This document shows, in pieces, positions 15,918 to 25,203 of a DNA stretch of 64,000 bases; the first letter of the stretch is position 1; every line of letters starts with the position of its first letter. Under the pieces are notes generated by a model that searched no databases, was not told the origin of the DNA, and saw only the letters and a list, made by a program, of their open reading frames with translations. The stretch is from CAYYFX01 sp964571855. Lineage in GTDB: Bacteria > ARS69. The stretch is from the NCBI GenBank assembly GCA_964571855.1, contig CAZNDO010000021.1, positions 1 through 64,000 on the forward strand. Reading direction: 5' to 3'. The translations under genes and the position numbers were made by a program.

Positions 15918-17272
15918 GGGATCTCGTACTCCTTCAGCTTGCTCCACAAGGTCTTGTAGGAAATGCCGAGTCGACGGGCGGCCTCCGTGCGGTTGCCGCC
16001 GGTCGCCTCGAGCGCGCGCCGGATGGCGCGACTCTCCGCCTCGCGCTGCGCGCGCCGCCCCACCTCGAGGAGCCCCAGCTCCTCGTCGCCGCCGCCCGCG
16101 AGGACGGGGCTGCCGGGGCCGAGCCCCGGGAAGTGTTCGGGGGAGAGGACGTCGCCCTCCCCGAGGATCACGGCACGCTCGACCGCGTTCTTGAGTTCCC
16201 GGACGTTGCCCGGCCAGGCGTGGGCCGCGAGGTGCGCCAGCGCCGCCTCGGAGAACGACAGCCGCGGGCGGCCGGCCTTCGCCGCCTCCTCCGCCAGGAA
16301 CGTGCGCGCGAGGATCGCCACGTCGCCGGGGCGCTCGCGCAGGGCCGGCACGCGCACCGGGAACACGTGCAGCCGGTAGAAGAGGTCCTCGCGGAAGCGG
16401 CCGTCGCGCACGGCGGCGGCCAGGTCCGTGTTCGTGGCGCACACCACGCGGATGTCGGAGTGGATCTCCGCGGTGCCGCCCACGCGCGTGAACGCGCGCT
16501 CCTGCAGGACGCGCAGGAGCTTCGCCTGCAGCCCCTCGGGCAGCTCCCCGATCTCGTCCAGGAAGAGCGTGCCGGAGGACGCGGCCTCCACCTTGCCGAT
16601 CTTGCGGGCCACGGCGCCCGTGTACGCGCCGCGCTCCGCGCCGAAGAACTCCGCCTCCATCAGCTCGGCCGGGATGGCAGCGCAGTTCACGGTGACGAGC
16701 GGGCCGTCCGCGCGACCGCTCCAGCGGTGGATGGCGCGCGCGAACAGTTCCTTGCCGGTGCCGCTCTCGCCGAGCAGGACGACGGTGGCGTCGGACGGCG
16801 CCACGCGACGCGCCTGCCGGACGGCCTCCTTGAACAGCGGGCTGTCGCCGGTGAGGCCGGCCGCGTCCGCGGCGGGATCGGTGCCGGCGGCCGCGTCGGC
16901 GGCGCGCGGGCGGCGCTCCAGGGCGCGCTCCACCAGCTCCACGAGGCGGTTCGTGTCGAACGGCTTCGTGACGAAGTCGTACGCGCCGGACTTCATCGCC
17001 TCCACGGCGATCTCGATCGTGCCGTACGCCGAGATCACGAGCACCGGGAGGTGCGGATCCCGGGCGACGCCCGCGCGCAGCAGCTCCATTCCGGAGCCGT
17101 CCGGGAGCTGCAGGTCCGTGAGCACCAGCTCCGGCGGCGGATCCGCCGCGATGGCCGCGCGCGCCTCCGCCTCCGTGCCGCACGCGGACACGTCCAGGCC
17201 GCGACGCTTCAGCGTCTCGGCCAGCATGGCGCGCGTGGTGGCGCGATCCTCCACGAGCAGGACTCGCTTCAC
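15914..17272 (-). CDS. Sigma-54-dependent response regulator (NtrC family)
   Basis: 452 aa: receiver domain 1-120 with phospho-acceptor Asp in VLTDLQLPDG, then an AAA+ domain with Walker A GESGTGKE. The sigma-54 contact loop reads GAYTGA instead of the usual GAFTGA. Walker B is FLDEIGEL and the arginine-finger region is FREDLFYRL. A Fis-type helix-turn-helix (RTEAARRLGISYKTLWSKLK) ends the protein. GTG start overlaps the kinase stop by 4 nt. Likely activates sigma-54 promoters for pilus or linked genes in response to the upstream kinase. Confidence 0.92.
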   Translation of the reverse strand: MKRVLLVEDRATTRAMLAETLKRRGLDVSACGTEAEARAAIAADPPPELVLTDLQLPDGSGMELLRAGVARDPHLPVLVISAYGTIEIAVEAMKSGAYDFVTKPFDTNRLVELVERALERRPRAADAAAGTDPAADAAGLTGDSPLFKEAVRQARRVAPSDATVVLLGESGTGKELFARAIHRWSGRADGPLVTVNCAAIPAELMEAEFFGAERGAYTGAVARKIGKVEAASSGTLFLDEIGELPEGLQAKLLRVLQERAFTRVGGTAEIHSDIRVVCATNTDLAAAVRDGRFREDLFYRLHVFPVRVPALRERPGDVAILARTFLAEEAAKAGRPRLSFSEAALAHLAAHAWPGNVRELKNAVERAVILGEGDVLSPEHFPGLGPGSPVLAGGGDEELGLLEVGRRAQREAESRAIRRALEATGGNRTEAARRLGISYKTLWSKLKEYEIP

Positions 17273-19194
17273 GACCGTTCCTCCACCGGCAGCACGATCA
17301 CGAACTCGGTGCCCACCTGGTCGCGGCTGTGGAGCTGCACGCGGCCGCCGTGGTCGGTGACGGTCTTGTGCACGAGCGCGAGGCCGAGGCCGTGGCCGTC
17401 GCGCTTCGTGGTGAAGAACGGCGTGAAGATCTTCGCGCGGTCCGGCTCCGGGATGCCGGGGCCGGTGTCGCGGAACGCCACGCGCACGGCGCGCCCGGAG
17501 GACGGCGGCGCGGCCGGGTCCGTGAGCCCGATCTCCGCGGGACGCGTGGTGATGGTGAGGAGGCCGCCCGCCTCCATCGCCTCGATCGCGTTCAGGGCGC
17601 AGTTCAGGAACACGCGCTTCACGGACTCGCCGTCCGCGGCCACGAGCGGCAGCGCGGGATCCAGGTCCACGCGCACGTCGATGCCGCGCGCCTTCGCCGC
17701 GGCCGCGGTGGCCTCCACCGTCTCCTGCGCCAGCCGGTTCAGGTCCACCGGCGTGCGCGTCACCCGGGACGGGCGCGCGAACTCCAGGATCCCCTTCACC
17801 AGGTTCTCCAGCGAGCGCACCTCCTCGAGGATCCCCTTCACGGGGAGCGGCGGCTCGCCGGTGGCGTCGGCCTTCAGGAGGTTCGCGTAGCCGAGCAGCG
17901 AGTGCAGCGAGTTCTTGATCTCGTGCGCGATGCCGGACGACATCTCCCCCACCGCGGACAGCCGCTCCTTGAGGCGCATGGTGTCGCGCAGGCGCTTCGT
18001 CTCGGTGAGGTCGTCCACCAGCAGGATGCCGCCGCGGAACTCGCCGTCCCCGTCGTGCAGGACCGAGCCGCTCACGCCGAGCCAGCGCGGCTCCTCCGCG
18101 CCGGCTCCGGCAGCCGACCCCGTGCCGCGTTCCAGTTCCTCCCGCCCCGTGTCCCGGCCGTGCTCGCGGATGGCCCACGCGATCCGGCGCAGCGGGTCGT
18201 CCGGCGCGAACGCGTCCTCGATGCGGCGGCCGCGCACCGCGCGCGCGTTCAGCCCGAGGATGCGCTCCGCCGCGGGGTTGCACAGCGTGACGCGGCCGGT
18301 CTCGTCGAACGCCACGAGCGCGGACGAGATGCCCTCCAGGATCAGCTCGTTCGTGCGGCGCGCGTGCTCCGCCACCGCCTCCGCCTCGCGGGAGCGGTCG
18401 CGGTAGTGCGTCTCGCTGTCCTTCAGCGTGGACATCACTTCCTTCATCGTGCCGAGCACGAGGTCCACGTCCGAGGCGGGCGGCGGCGCCTTGCGGGACA
18501 CCAGCTCGTCGCCCGCGGCCAGCCACCGCAGCAGGATGAGCAACCCCGCCGCGGTCACCACGCCGGCCAGCACCTTCGCGAGGTTGAACAGGAAGTCCAC
18601 CGCGGGGAGGCTGCCCTGCGCGTCGCGGTCCACGCGCGCGATCAGCGCGCCGCCGCCCTGCGCCTCCGCCAGCGGCACCACGAGCGTGAGCCCGCCGGCG
18701 GCGTCGTGCTCCACGCCGCGCGCGGCCGGGTCCGGGCGCGGCGCCGCGGCGCCGAGGCGAATGCGGCGCGGGATGCCCGGCGTCACGTCCGCGCGGGAGG
18801 TGGATCCCACGAGCGTGCCCTGCGCGTCGTACAGCGCGATCTCGGAGACGCCGGTCTCGCGGCGCACGTCCTCCAGCCGGCCGAGGATCTCGGAGTCGCG
18901 GCGGTCCGCGGGGACGTCCGCCACCGGCGGCGTGACCGACGACGACGCCAGGCTCGCGCAGATGCGCAGCCGCGCCGCGATCTCGTCCTCCAGGTTCGCC
19001 TTGAGCTGGCCGGCGAGGTGCAAGGCGAGCGCCACGAGCACGAAGAGTGCCGCGGTCCCCGCGAAGGGGAGCACGCTGCCGTCGCGCGCGAGGCGGCCGG
19101 GAGCGGCGGTGAGGATGTCGTCGGGCGTCGCCGCGTCGCGCGCGTCCTCGCGCGGGCGCTCCGGCGCGGCCTTGGCGGGGGACACGGGGGTCAT
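17269..19194 (-). CDS. Membrane sensor histidine kinase (PAS, NtrB-like)
   Basis: 641 aa. Membrane span at about 42-62, extracytoplasmic sensing domain about 65-200, second span about 205-228, PAS domain about 280-380 and a HisKA dimerisation helix with phospho-His in GIAHEIKNSLHSLLGY. The H-box carries Asn-Ser where Asn-Pro is usual. An HATPase domain follows with NCALNAIEAM, DTGPGIP and GHGLGLALVH. ATG overlaps the pilD stop (ATGA), and the stop overlaps the regulator start, so the pair is stoichiometric. Signal unknown. Confidence 0.92.
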   Translation of the reverse strand: MTPVSPAKAAPERPREDARDAATPDDILTAAPGRLARDGSVLPFAGTAALFVLVALALHLAGQLKANLEDEIAARLRICASLASSSVTPPVADVPADRRDSEILGRLEDVRRETGVSEIALYDAQGTLVGSTSRADVTPGIPRRIRLGAAAPRPDPAARGVEHDAAGGLTLVVPLAEAQGGGALIARVDRDAQGSLPAVDFLFNLAKVLAGVVTAAGLLILLRWLAAGDELVSRKAPPPASDVDLVLGTMKEVMSTLKDSETHYRDRSREAEAVAEHARRTNELILEGISSALVAFDETGRVTLCNPAAERILGLNARAVRGRRIEDAFAPDDPLRRIAWAIREHGRDTGREELERGTGSAAGAGAEEPRWLGVSGSVLHDGDGEFRGGILLVDDLTETKRLRDTMRLKERLSAVGEMSSGIAHEIKNSLHSLLGYANLLKADATGEPPLPVKGILEEVRSLENLVKGILEFARPSRVTRTPVDLNRLAQETVEATAAAAKARGIDVRVDLDPALPLVAADGESVKRVFLNCALNAIEAMEAGGLLTITTRPAEIGLTDPAAPPSSGRAVRVAFRDTGPGIPEPDRAKIFTPFFTTKRDGHGLGLALVHKTVTDHGGRVQLHSRDQVGTEFVIVLPVEERS

Positions 19195-19982
19195 CCCGCG
19201 AACAGGCCCCAGTACGAGGCCATCAGCCGCCCGCCGAACAGCAGGGCGAACACGGCCGCCGGGGCGAGGAAGGTGCCGAACGGAAGCTCCGCCGTGCGGC
19301 CGGCGCCCGTGCGCAGCATGTAGACGCACGCGAAGAGCGTGCCCGTGATCGAGCCCAGGAAGATGGTGAGGAAGGCGCCCGCGGGGCCGAGGAAGGCACC
19401 CACCATGCCCAGCAGCTTGATGTCGCCCGCGCCCAGCCCGTCGCGGCCGGTGGCCGCACGGTAGCCCGCGGCCACCGCGAAGAGCCCGCCGCCGCCGAGC
19501 GCGAGACCGAGCAGCGCGTCGCGCGGGCCCAGGCCGAGCCCGGTGAACGCGAGGAGCAGCGCCAGCACCGTTCCCGGCAGCGTGATCACGTCCGGGATGA
19601 TGCGGTGATCGAAGTCGATGAACGTGACCGCCACCATGGCCGCCACGAACACGAGCCCGGCCGCGAGCGTGACGGGGTCGGACACGAGCACGCCGACCAG
19701 CGCGAAGAGCGCCGCGGTCAGCCCCTCCACCACGGGATACCGCGCCGGGATCCGCGTGCCGCAGCTCCGGCACTTCCCGCGGAGCGCCAGCCACGACACG
19801 AGCGGCACGTTGTCCCACGGGCGCACCGCGCGCTGGCACGACGGGCAGCGCGAGCCGGGATGCACCAGCGACTCGCCGCGCGGCAGCCGCCAGATCACCA
19901 CGTTGAGGAAGCTCCCGACCACGGCGCCGAAGAGCGCGAGGGCCGCGGGGTGCGTGAGCGCGCTCCAGGTCTCCGGCGTCAC
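19191..19982 (-). CDS. pilD: Prepilin peptidase / N-methyltransferase PilD
   Basis: Cleaves and N-methylates type IV prepilins at the inner membrane. 263 aa, with about seven spans. The N-terminal GSFLNVVIWRLPRGES motif, a cytoplasmic zinc-binding domain with CPSC and CRSC pairs (methyltransferase part), and both aspartyl-protease motifs (IDFDHRIIPD and GAGDIKLLGMVGAFLG) are present. GTG in a GTGA overlap with the TPR gene. The target PilA is encoded at 24671-25135. Confidence 0.95.
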   Translation of the reverse strand: MTPETWSALTHPAALALFGAVVGSFLNVVIWRLPRGESLVHPGSRCPSCQRAVRPWDNVPLVSWLALRGKCRSCGTRIPARYPVVEGLTAALFALVGVLVSDPVTLAAGLVFVAAMVAVTFIDFDHRIIPDVITLPGTVLALLLAFTGLGLGPRDALLGLALGGGGLFAVAAGYRAATGRDGLGAGDIKLLGMVGAFLGPAGAFLTIFLGSITGTLFACVYMLRTGAGRTAELPFGTFLAPAAVFALLFGGRLMASYWGLFAG

Positions 19983-21052
19983 GACGCGGCCTCCCCGGTT
20001 CCGTGCATGTTCGGCTCGATCTCGGGCCACGGCGGATTCCACGCCACCACGCCCGACGCGGGGTCGTACTGCAGGGTGATCCCGAAGGGCTCCCACGGCG
20101 GGAACCGCGCGATGCCCTCGTCCACGAGATCCTGCAAGGACGCCGGCCGCGCCCCGTGCCGCGCGGCGTAGGCGTTCACGTACGCGCGGAAGATGCTGCG
20201 CGTCTGCGCCATGCGCCGGTCCACCGTGGTGGACGAGTACACCTGCTCCGTGCCGGGATCCCAGAAGAAGGCGCCGCCCCACGGATCCGCAGGCACCCGC
20301 GCCAGCGCGCCCGCGCGGACCATCTCCTCCCAGTTCGCGGGGATCCGCCCGCGCTCCGTGCGGAAGCGATGCACCGCCTCGGTGAGGGTCTCCTCCGCCT
20401 CCTCCAGATCCAGGTTCTTCAGGTTCCTCTCGGCCAGCGCCGCGGTCAGGTCGTTCTCGGCCTCCTCGCGGATCGCGATCCAGATCTCCCGCGCCTCGGC
20501 CCGGTCGCCGAGCCGTGCGAAGGACATCCCCGCCAGCCGCGCCGCGAGGTCCGGCGCGCCCGGTTTCCCCGCCGCCCGCCGGTACGCCTCCCCCGCCTTC
20601 TCGTAGTCCCGCACGACCGTCTGGTAGATGAAGCCCTGGTCGAACGGGTACTCCCACGCGTCCGGGTTGTCCGCGGCGGCCTTCTCCAGGAGCGCGATCG
20701 CGCCCTCCGGGTTCCCCGCGTCCTGCGACAGCACGAGGCCGCCGAAGCGCGTGGCGCCCTTGAACGTGGGCGCCAGGTCGTAGATCACCTGGAACAGCCG
20801 CTCCGCCTGGTCGTAGTTGCGCGTGGTGAGACGCTGCTCGCCGTAGTACTGGATCGTGCGCAGCCACACGAGGTCGGCCACGAAGCTCCGGTTGCCCAGG
20901 CTCGCCGCCCGCAGCACCTGCCCTTCCGGCAGGTACATCAGCTCGTACGGGTCGCCGGACGCGTTCTGGGCGCGCGTGGCCTGCGAGCCGGCCGCGTACG
21001 CGCCCGCCAGCAGCACCGGCACGGCGGCCAGTGTCACGAGCGCGGGCTTCAT
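19979..21052 (-). CDS. Exported TPR-repeat protein of the pilD operon
   Basis: 357 aa with a single N-terminal hydrophobic segment (about 5-22, signal or anchor). TPR-like helical repeats cover about 45-220, for example the YDQAERLFQVIYDLAPTF and DYEKAGEAYRRAA units. The C-terminal region (about 225-350) contains RIPANWEEMVRAGAL and DPWGGAFFWDPGT, which resembles pilin-like or bacterial assembly proteins, but no family was recognised. Overlaps the permease and pilD genes by 4 nt each. Possibly a scaffold for the ABC system or pilus assembly. Confidence 0.6.
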   Translation of the reverse strand: MKPALVTLAAVPVLLAGAYAAGSQATRAQNASGDPYELMYLPEGQVLRAASLGNRSFVADLVWLRTIQYYGEQRLTTRNYDQAERLFQVIYDLAPTFKGATRFGGLVLSQDAGNPEGAIALLEKAAADNPDAWEYPFDQGFIYQTVVRDYEKAGEAYRRAAGKPGAPDLAARLAGMSFARLGDRAEAREIWIAIREEAENDLTAALAERNLKNLDLEEAEETLTEAVHRFRTERGRIPANWEEMVRAGALARVPADPWGGAFFWDPGTEQVYSSTTVDRRMAQTRSIFRAYVNAYAARHGARPASLQDLVDEGIARFPPWEPFGITLQYDPASGVVAWNPPWPEIEPNMHGTGEAAS

Positions 21053-21816
21053 TCGAAGTCCCGTCGGGCGAACGCCAGCGACGCGGCGGTCAGCGCGGCG
21101 CCCGTGTAGAAGAGGGTGGCGAGCACGCACCAGAGGATCCGCTCCGGCGGGACGGGAATGCCGGCCAGGACGTTGTCGCGCACGTGGAACGTGTGCAGCG
21201 CGGGCAGCACCACCGAGAACAGCTTCGTGACCAGCACGAGCCCGGGGTTCTCCGCCTGCTTCGCCAGCACCGACAGGTCCGACGCCAGGTGCCCGGCCAC
21301 GTACACGAGGAATGTGAACAGCGCGGACAGGAACGGCGACGCCACCGTGGAGAACAGGATGGCCACCGCCGTGAGGATCGCTCCCTCCAGCCCCACGAGC
21401 GCCACCGCCACGACCAGGTCGCCCGGCACGCCGGACGCGAACATCCCCACGACGCCCATGTACAGCGTCCCCAGGATCAGGACCGCCACGAGCACCGTCC
21501 CCCACAGCCCGAGGAACTTCCCCAGCAGGAACTGCGTGCGGCTCAGCGGCTGCGTGAGCACCGTGTAGATCGTGCGTTGCTCGATCTCCCGGTACACGAG
21601 GCTCGTGCCCACGAAGATCACGAGCAGCATGGCGAAGAGGTTCACCGCGGTCAGCCCGAGGTCGCGGACGACGCGGTCGGACTCCCCGAGCGTGAGCGGG
21701 GCCAGCACGATGGACGACGACACGAACACCGCGCCGAAGATCATCACCGTGGTGAGCAGCCGGTCGCGCACGGCCTCGCGGAACGTGTTGCGTGCCAGGG
21801 TCCAGACGGGATTCAC
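21049..21816 (-). CDS. ABC-2-type transporter permease
   Basis: 255-aa integral membrane protein with six predicted spans. It contains the ABC-2 pattern VYREIEQRTIYTVLTQPLSR after span two, as in NosY/gliding-type permeases. Its GTG start overlaps the stop of the ATPase gene (GTGA). Forms an exporter with the next entry; substrate unknown. Its place at the head of an operon with pilD and the pilus regulators suggests envelope assembly. Confidence 0.83.
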   Translation of the reverse strand: MNPVWTLARNTFREAVRDRLLTTVMIFGAVFVSSSIVLAPLTLGESDRVVRDLGLTAVNLFAMLLVIFVGTSLVYREIEQRTIYTVLTQPLSRTQFLLGKFLGLWGTVLVAVLILGTLYMGVVGMFASGVPGDLVVAVALVGLEGAILTAVAILFSTVASPFLSALFTFLVYVAGHLASDLSVLAKQAENPGLVLVTKLFSVVLPALHTFHVRDNVLAGIPVPPERILWCVLATLFYTGAALTAASLAFARRDFE

Positions 21817-22844
21817 CGGGGCACCTCCACGGCGCCGCTCCCGGCGCGATCCCGGCGGTGCACGCCGGAGGGTTCGCGGGAGCGTGCGGCGCCCGTGCCG
21901 GCCGGCGCCGGCGGCGGCGTCCCGGCCACGCGCTCCAGGAAGAACTGCTCCAGGGAGACGCGGCGCGGCCCCATCTCGAGGATGCGCCCGCCGGAGTCCA
22001 GGATGCGCTGGGCGGCGCGGCAGGCGCGGTCGGGGTCGCGCACGGACGCGATCCAGCCGCGCGCGCCGGGGTGCATCTCGTCGATGCCGGCGGCGATCTC
22101 GCCGGGCCGCACGCCGCCGCGCAGCTCGAACGTGATCTCGATGGTGCGCCCGCCGTCGGAGAGGATGTCCTCGAGCGCGCCGCACTCGAGCAGCTCCCCG
22201 CGGTGCAGGATGGCCACGCGGTCCGCGGTGCTCTCGATGTCCGCGAGCACGTGCGAGGAAAGGAACACGCAAGCCCCCTCCGCCTTCAAGGACAGGATGA
22301 GGTCGCGGAACTCGCGCCGGCCCAGCGGGTCCAGCCCGTTCATGGGCTCGTCCAGGATCACGAGCTTCGGCCGGTGCAGGATGGCCGCCCCGATGCCCGC
22401 GCGCTGCAGCATGCCGCGCGAGAACGTGCGGAGCTGCCGGTCCCAGGACTCCTCGGCAAGCCGCACGCGCTCCAGGGTCTCGGCCACCCGCCGCTCCAGC
22501 GCGGCCCCCTTCGGCAGTCGCAGCTCGCCCACGAGCCGCAGGTACTCCCGCGCCGTGAGGTAGCGGTAGAAGCTCGGCGAGTCCGGCAGGAAGCCCAGCT
22601 CGCGGCGGGCTGCCACGCTCCCGAACGGCTGGCCGAGCACCGTGCCCGACCCGCGGGTGGGCCGCACGAGACCGAGCAGGATCTTGATCGTGGTGGTCTT
22701 GCCCGCCCCGTTCGGGCCCAGGAAGCCGAAGATCTCGCCGGCGTGCACGGCGAGGTCCAGCCCCACGAGGGCGGTCTTCGGGCGGCGCAGGAAGGGAGAG
22801 CGGTACGTCTTGCCGACGTCCGAAAGCTGGATCAGCGCCGTCAT
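21813..22844 (-). CDS. ABC transporter ATP-binding protein
   Basis: 343 aa: Walker A GPNGAGKT at about 45, ABC signature FSRGMLQRAGIG, Walker B LVILDEP, D-loop NGLDPLG and switch His in LSSH. A C-terminal extension (about 240-343) is typical of ABC-2 exporters of the CcmA/NatA class. ATG at 22844 with a G-rich ribosome-binding stretch upstream is preferred over the longer frame to 22901. First gene of the run that ends with fmdB at 8008. Confidence 0.9.
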   Translation of the reverse strand: MTALIQLSDVGKTYRSPFLRRPKTALVGLDLAVHAGEIFGFLGPNGAGKTTTIKILLGLVRPTRGSGTVLGQPFGSVAARRELGFLPDSPSFYRYLTAREYLRLVGELRLPKGAALERRVAETLERVRLAEESWDRQLRTFSRGMLQRAGIGAAILHRPKLVILDEPMNGLDPLGRREFRDLILSLKAEGACVFLSSHVLADIESTADRVAILHRGELLECGALEDILSDGGRTIEITFELRGGVRPGEIAAGIDEMHPGARGWIASVRDPDRACRAAQRILDSGGRILEMGPRRVSLEQFFLERVAGTPPPAPAGTGAARSREPSGVHRRDRAGSGAVEVPR

Positions 22845-23126
22845 AGCAGCCCCCCAAGAGGCTTGCAGCCGAGAAGCCGCGACGTCGCACTCGCGGCCCA
22901 AACCTCAGATGCCGCGGGCCAACCGAGTCCCCCACGAACCGGACAAACGCCGCGCGCCCTGGCAGGGCATCGGCCCAGACAGCGGTGAGCATTAGTTGCC
23001 TCTGGACTCTCCACGCCGTTCGCGCGACGCGGCGAACATCAGGGCCATCTTGGCAGTTGTGGCAGATCCTCCCCGTGTGTGACGATCGTCCGGCTCCCCC
23101 CCAACTGCGTGCGTCTTGGAGGAACT
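22845..23126. promoter_or_regulatory. Divergent intergenic region
   Basis: 282 nt between the leftward ABC operon and the rightward secreted-protein gene. It must hold both promoters. No confident -35/-10 or sigma-54 box was found by eye. A ribosome-binding site GGAGG lies at 23118-23122 for the rightward gene. Confidence 0.35.
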
Positions 23127-24512
23127 ATGAGCTTCAGACTCCAGCTCCTCGCGACATCCCTCATCGCATTCGGCACGACACACGGAGTGTGTCAGGCAAC
23201 GACAGACAACGCATGGGCAACAGGGTTCGGCTTTCCGCCCGCGGGCGACGGCCTGAACAACCGCTCCCGCGCGGTATTGGAGTACGGTTCAGCTCTGGTC
23301 GCGACGGGCGACTTCGTAACCGCAGGAACCGCCTCGGTAAGCCGGATTGCTCAGTGGCAACCGGGCACTGGCTGGACCGCACTGGGCACCGGCCTCGGCG
23401 GCGGAGTCGTAAATGGTCGTGCCCTCTGCCTGTTCGGCACGGACTTGATCGTCGGTGGCGTCTTCTCAACCGCGGGGGGGACGGCCGCTGCCAACGTGGC
23501 CCGATGGACAGGGTCCACATGGCAGGCCCTCGGTCCCGGAGTTGGTGGATCGGTTGACGCTCTCACGGCACACGGTGGCCAGCTCTTTGCCGGCGGTGGC
23601 TTTGTGGCATCCGGCGACGGAGTTGTCACTTTGAACCACATCGCCCAGTGGAACGGGGTGGCTTGGACCGCACTGTCATCCGGCGTCACGCCGACGACGA
23701 GCCCCGCGGTGCGGGCGCTCGCGTCTTACGACACATTGCTTGTTGCCGCTGGCCAGTTCTCCTCTGCCGGCGGTACCTCTGCTTCGAACATCGCGGCCTG
23801 GACTGGCCTCGCGTGGATCCCTCTCGGCGACGGATTCAACGCCGGTGTCCGAGCACTGGCGGTCATTGGCGACAGCCTGTTCGCAGGCGGCGCGTTCACC
23901 ATGTCCGGCAGCACGGCCGTGGACCACATCGCCGTGTGGGACGGGAGCAGCTGGCAGCCGGTCGGGGGAGGCGTAACCGGGGGGGATGTGACGGCCCTCG
24001 CCGCGTTCTCGACATCCGGCGAAAGCCACCTCGCGGTAGTCGGCTCATTCACTCAGGCTGCACAGACGGCAGGGCAGTTCTCCGGTCAGGCTATTGCGGT
24101 TGCGTCGGCCGCGCGCTGGTCCACCGCCGGGGGTCGCGGCATCTGGTCGAGGTTCGGATCTGGGATCGGCAACACGCCCAATGCCGCAACGCCGTTCGGA
24201 ACCGGTCTCGCCTTTGGAGGTGACTTCTCACACGTCGCCGGGACGAGCATTCCGAGTTCGAATGTCGCCGTTTGGGACGACTCCGAAACGGTCAGTACCC
24301 CACTCCCCCACCCTGCCGCCTCCCCTGACCTGCTCGTCCAAATAGACCGCATTCGTCCTAACCCGGCCCACTCGAACACTACGGTCTACCTTAACGTCGG
24401 TCGGACAGTACCCGTCAAGATTGAGCTGTTCAGCGTCGACGGCCGCCGTCGCTCCACGTTTCGAGGGACTCCTTGGCTCGGGGGCTCACGCCATCCCGGT
24501 TGCCGTTGGTGA
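23127..24512 (+). CDS. Secreted propeller-like repeat protein, C-terminus frameshifted
   Basis: Signal peptide (about 1-24) then at least seven repeats of roughly 45 residues with a pattern like GGxFxxAGGT...NIAxWxGxxWxxLGxG, as in delta-60/kelch-like surface proteins. Near residue 410 a FlgD/T9SS-like tail starts (IRPNPAHSNTTVYLNV, ELFSVDGRR) but ends after an unrelated stretch at 24512. The missing part lies in the next frame at 24460-24591. ATG at 23127 with GGAGG 4 nt upstream. The gene looks less GC-rich at third positions than its neighbours (not counted). Confidence 0.75.
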   Translation: MSFRLQLLATSLIAFGTTHGVCQATTDNAWATGFGFPPAGDGLNNRSRAVLEYGSALVATGDFVTAGTASVSRIAQWQPGTGWTALGTGLGGGVVNGRALCLFGTDLIVGGVFSTAGGTAAANVARWTGSTWQALGPGVGGSVDALTAHGGQLFAGGGFVASGDGVVTLNHIAQWNGVAWTALSSGVTPTTSPAVRALASYDTLLVAAGQFSSAGGTSASNIAAWTGLAWIPLGDGFNAGVRALAVIGDSLFAGGAFTMSGSTAVDHIAVWDGSSWQPVGGGVTGGDVTALAAFSTSGESHLAVVGSFTQAAQTAGQFSGQAIAVASAARWSTAGGRGIWSRFGSGIGNTPNAATPFGTGLAFGGDFSHVAGTSIPSSNVAVWDDSETVSTPLPHPAASPDLLVQIDRIRPNPAHSNTTVYLNVGRTVPVKIELFSVDGRRRSTFRGTPWLGGSRHPGCRW

Positions 24513-24591
24513 GTACGCTCCCGGAGTCTACTACATCGGGATTCGCTCGGGATCTCGACTGCGCACTGCGTCCGTTGTCATAGCTCACTGA
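24460..24591 (+). pseudogene. Displaced C-terminal sorting-domain segment
   Basis: Reading from 24460 gives 43 residues beginning FEGLLGSGAHAIPVAVG, continuing with APGVYYIGIRSG and ending in IAH plus stop at 24591. This is the expected end of a FlgD/T9SS-like C-terminal beta domain, and it follows on directly from the ELFSVDGRR of the gene at 23127. A one-base indel between about 24447 and 24466 explains the break. It could be a real mutation, a sequencing or assembly error, or a frameshift site. Confidence 0.8.
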
Positions 24592-24615
24592 CTAGAGGTC
24601 GCCCAAGTGACGATA

Positions 24616-24643
24616 GGGGGGCGGACAGGATGTCCGCCCCCCC
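24616..24643. terminator. Bidirectional terminator between convergent genes
   Basis: Perfect 12-bp stem GGGGGGCGGACA with TGTCCGCCCCCC and a 3-nt loop, followed by CTTTG on the plus strand. It lies 25 nt after the restored stop of the secreted-protein gene and 28 nt beyond the pilA stop, so it can serve both. Confidence 0.8.
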
Positions 24644-24670
24644 TTTGACGAGGCTCGTGCTTTGCGCCGT

Positions 24671-25135
24671 CTACTGGTTCGTCAAGATCAGCGAGAGCGC
24701 GACGTTCTGATCGTCAGCGCCGAGGATGTCATACGCGTCCCAGGCACCGTTCGCCACGGTCTGGATCACGTTCAGGGAGACGCCACCGGCCGGGTCCGTC
24801 GCGGGCACCGTGCCAAGCGCGTTCGACCAATCAAGCGTCGTGGCCGCGGCCGTGAACGGGTTGTTCGGCATCGTGCCGCCCGGCAGGAGATCATCGAAGT
24901 CCAGCGCGCCGTCCACCGTCACGGCCGCCGCGTTGTCCGGGTACTGCCCGTTGTTCCGGGTGGCAAAGTCCTCCACCGTCACCTGCGTCGTGTGCATCGT
25001 GGACTTGACCTGGGCAACCTTGGCCCGGTTGGTCATGCCCATGAAGTTCGGAATCGCGATCGCCGCGAGGATGCCGATGATGACGACCACGATCATGAGC
25101 TCGATCAGCGTAAAGCCCTTATTTCCGCGAAGCAT
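24671..25135 (-). CDS. pilA: Type IV major pilin PilA
   Basis: 154-aa prepilin. It has a short leader MLRGNKG, the cleavage site before Phe, and the invariant Glu5 in FTLIELMIVVVIIGILAAIA. The hydrophobic helix forms the pilus core. The globular domain (about 50-154) has no Cys pair, so no D-loop disulphide. ATG at 25135 with AGGAGGAG about 8 nt upstream. Processed by PilD, extended by PilB and retracted by PilT. Transcription probably comes from the sigma-54 promoter at 25204-25219 and is activated by PilR. Confidence 0.95.
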   Translation of the reverse strand: MLRGNKGFTLIELMIVVVIIGILAAIAIPNFMGMTNRAKVAQVKSTMHTTQVTVEDFATRNNGQYPDNAAAVTVDGALDFDDLLPGGTMPNNPFTAAATTLDWSNALGTVPATDPAGGVSLNVIQTVANGAWDAYDILGADDQNVALSLILTNQ

Positions 25136-25203
25136 TCCTTGGCTCCTCCTGAAGGTGAACCCCGGTCGGGTTCCACTGTGTCGCGCGTGCGCCGGACCTA
25201 CTT

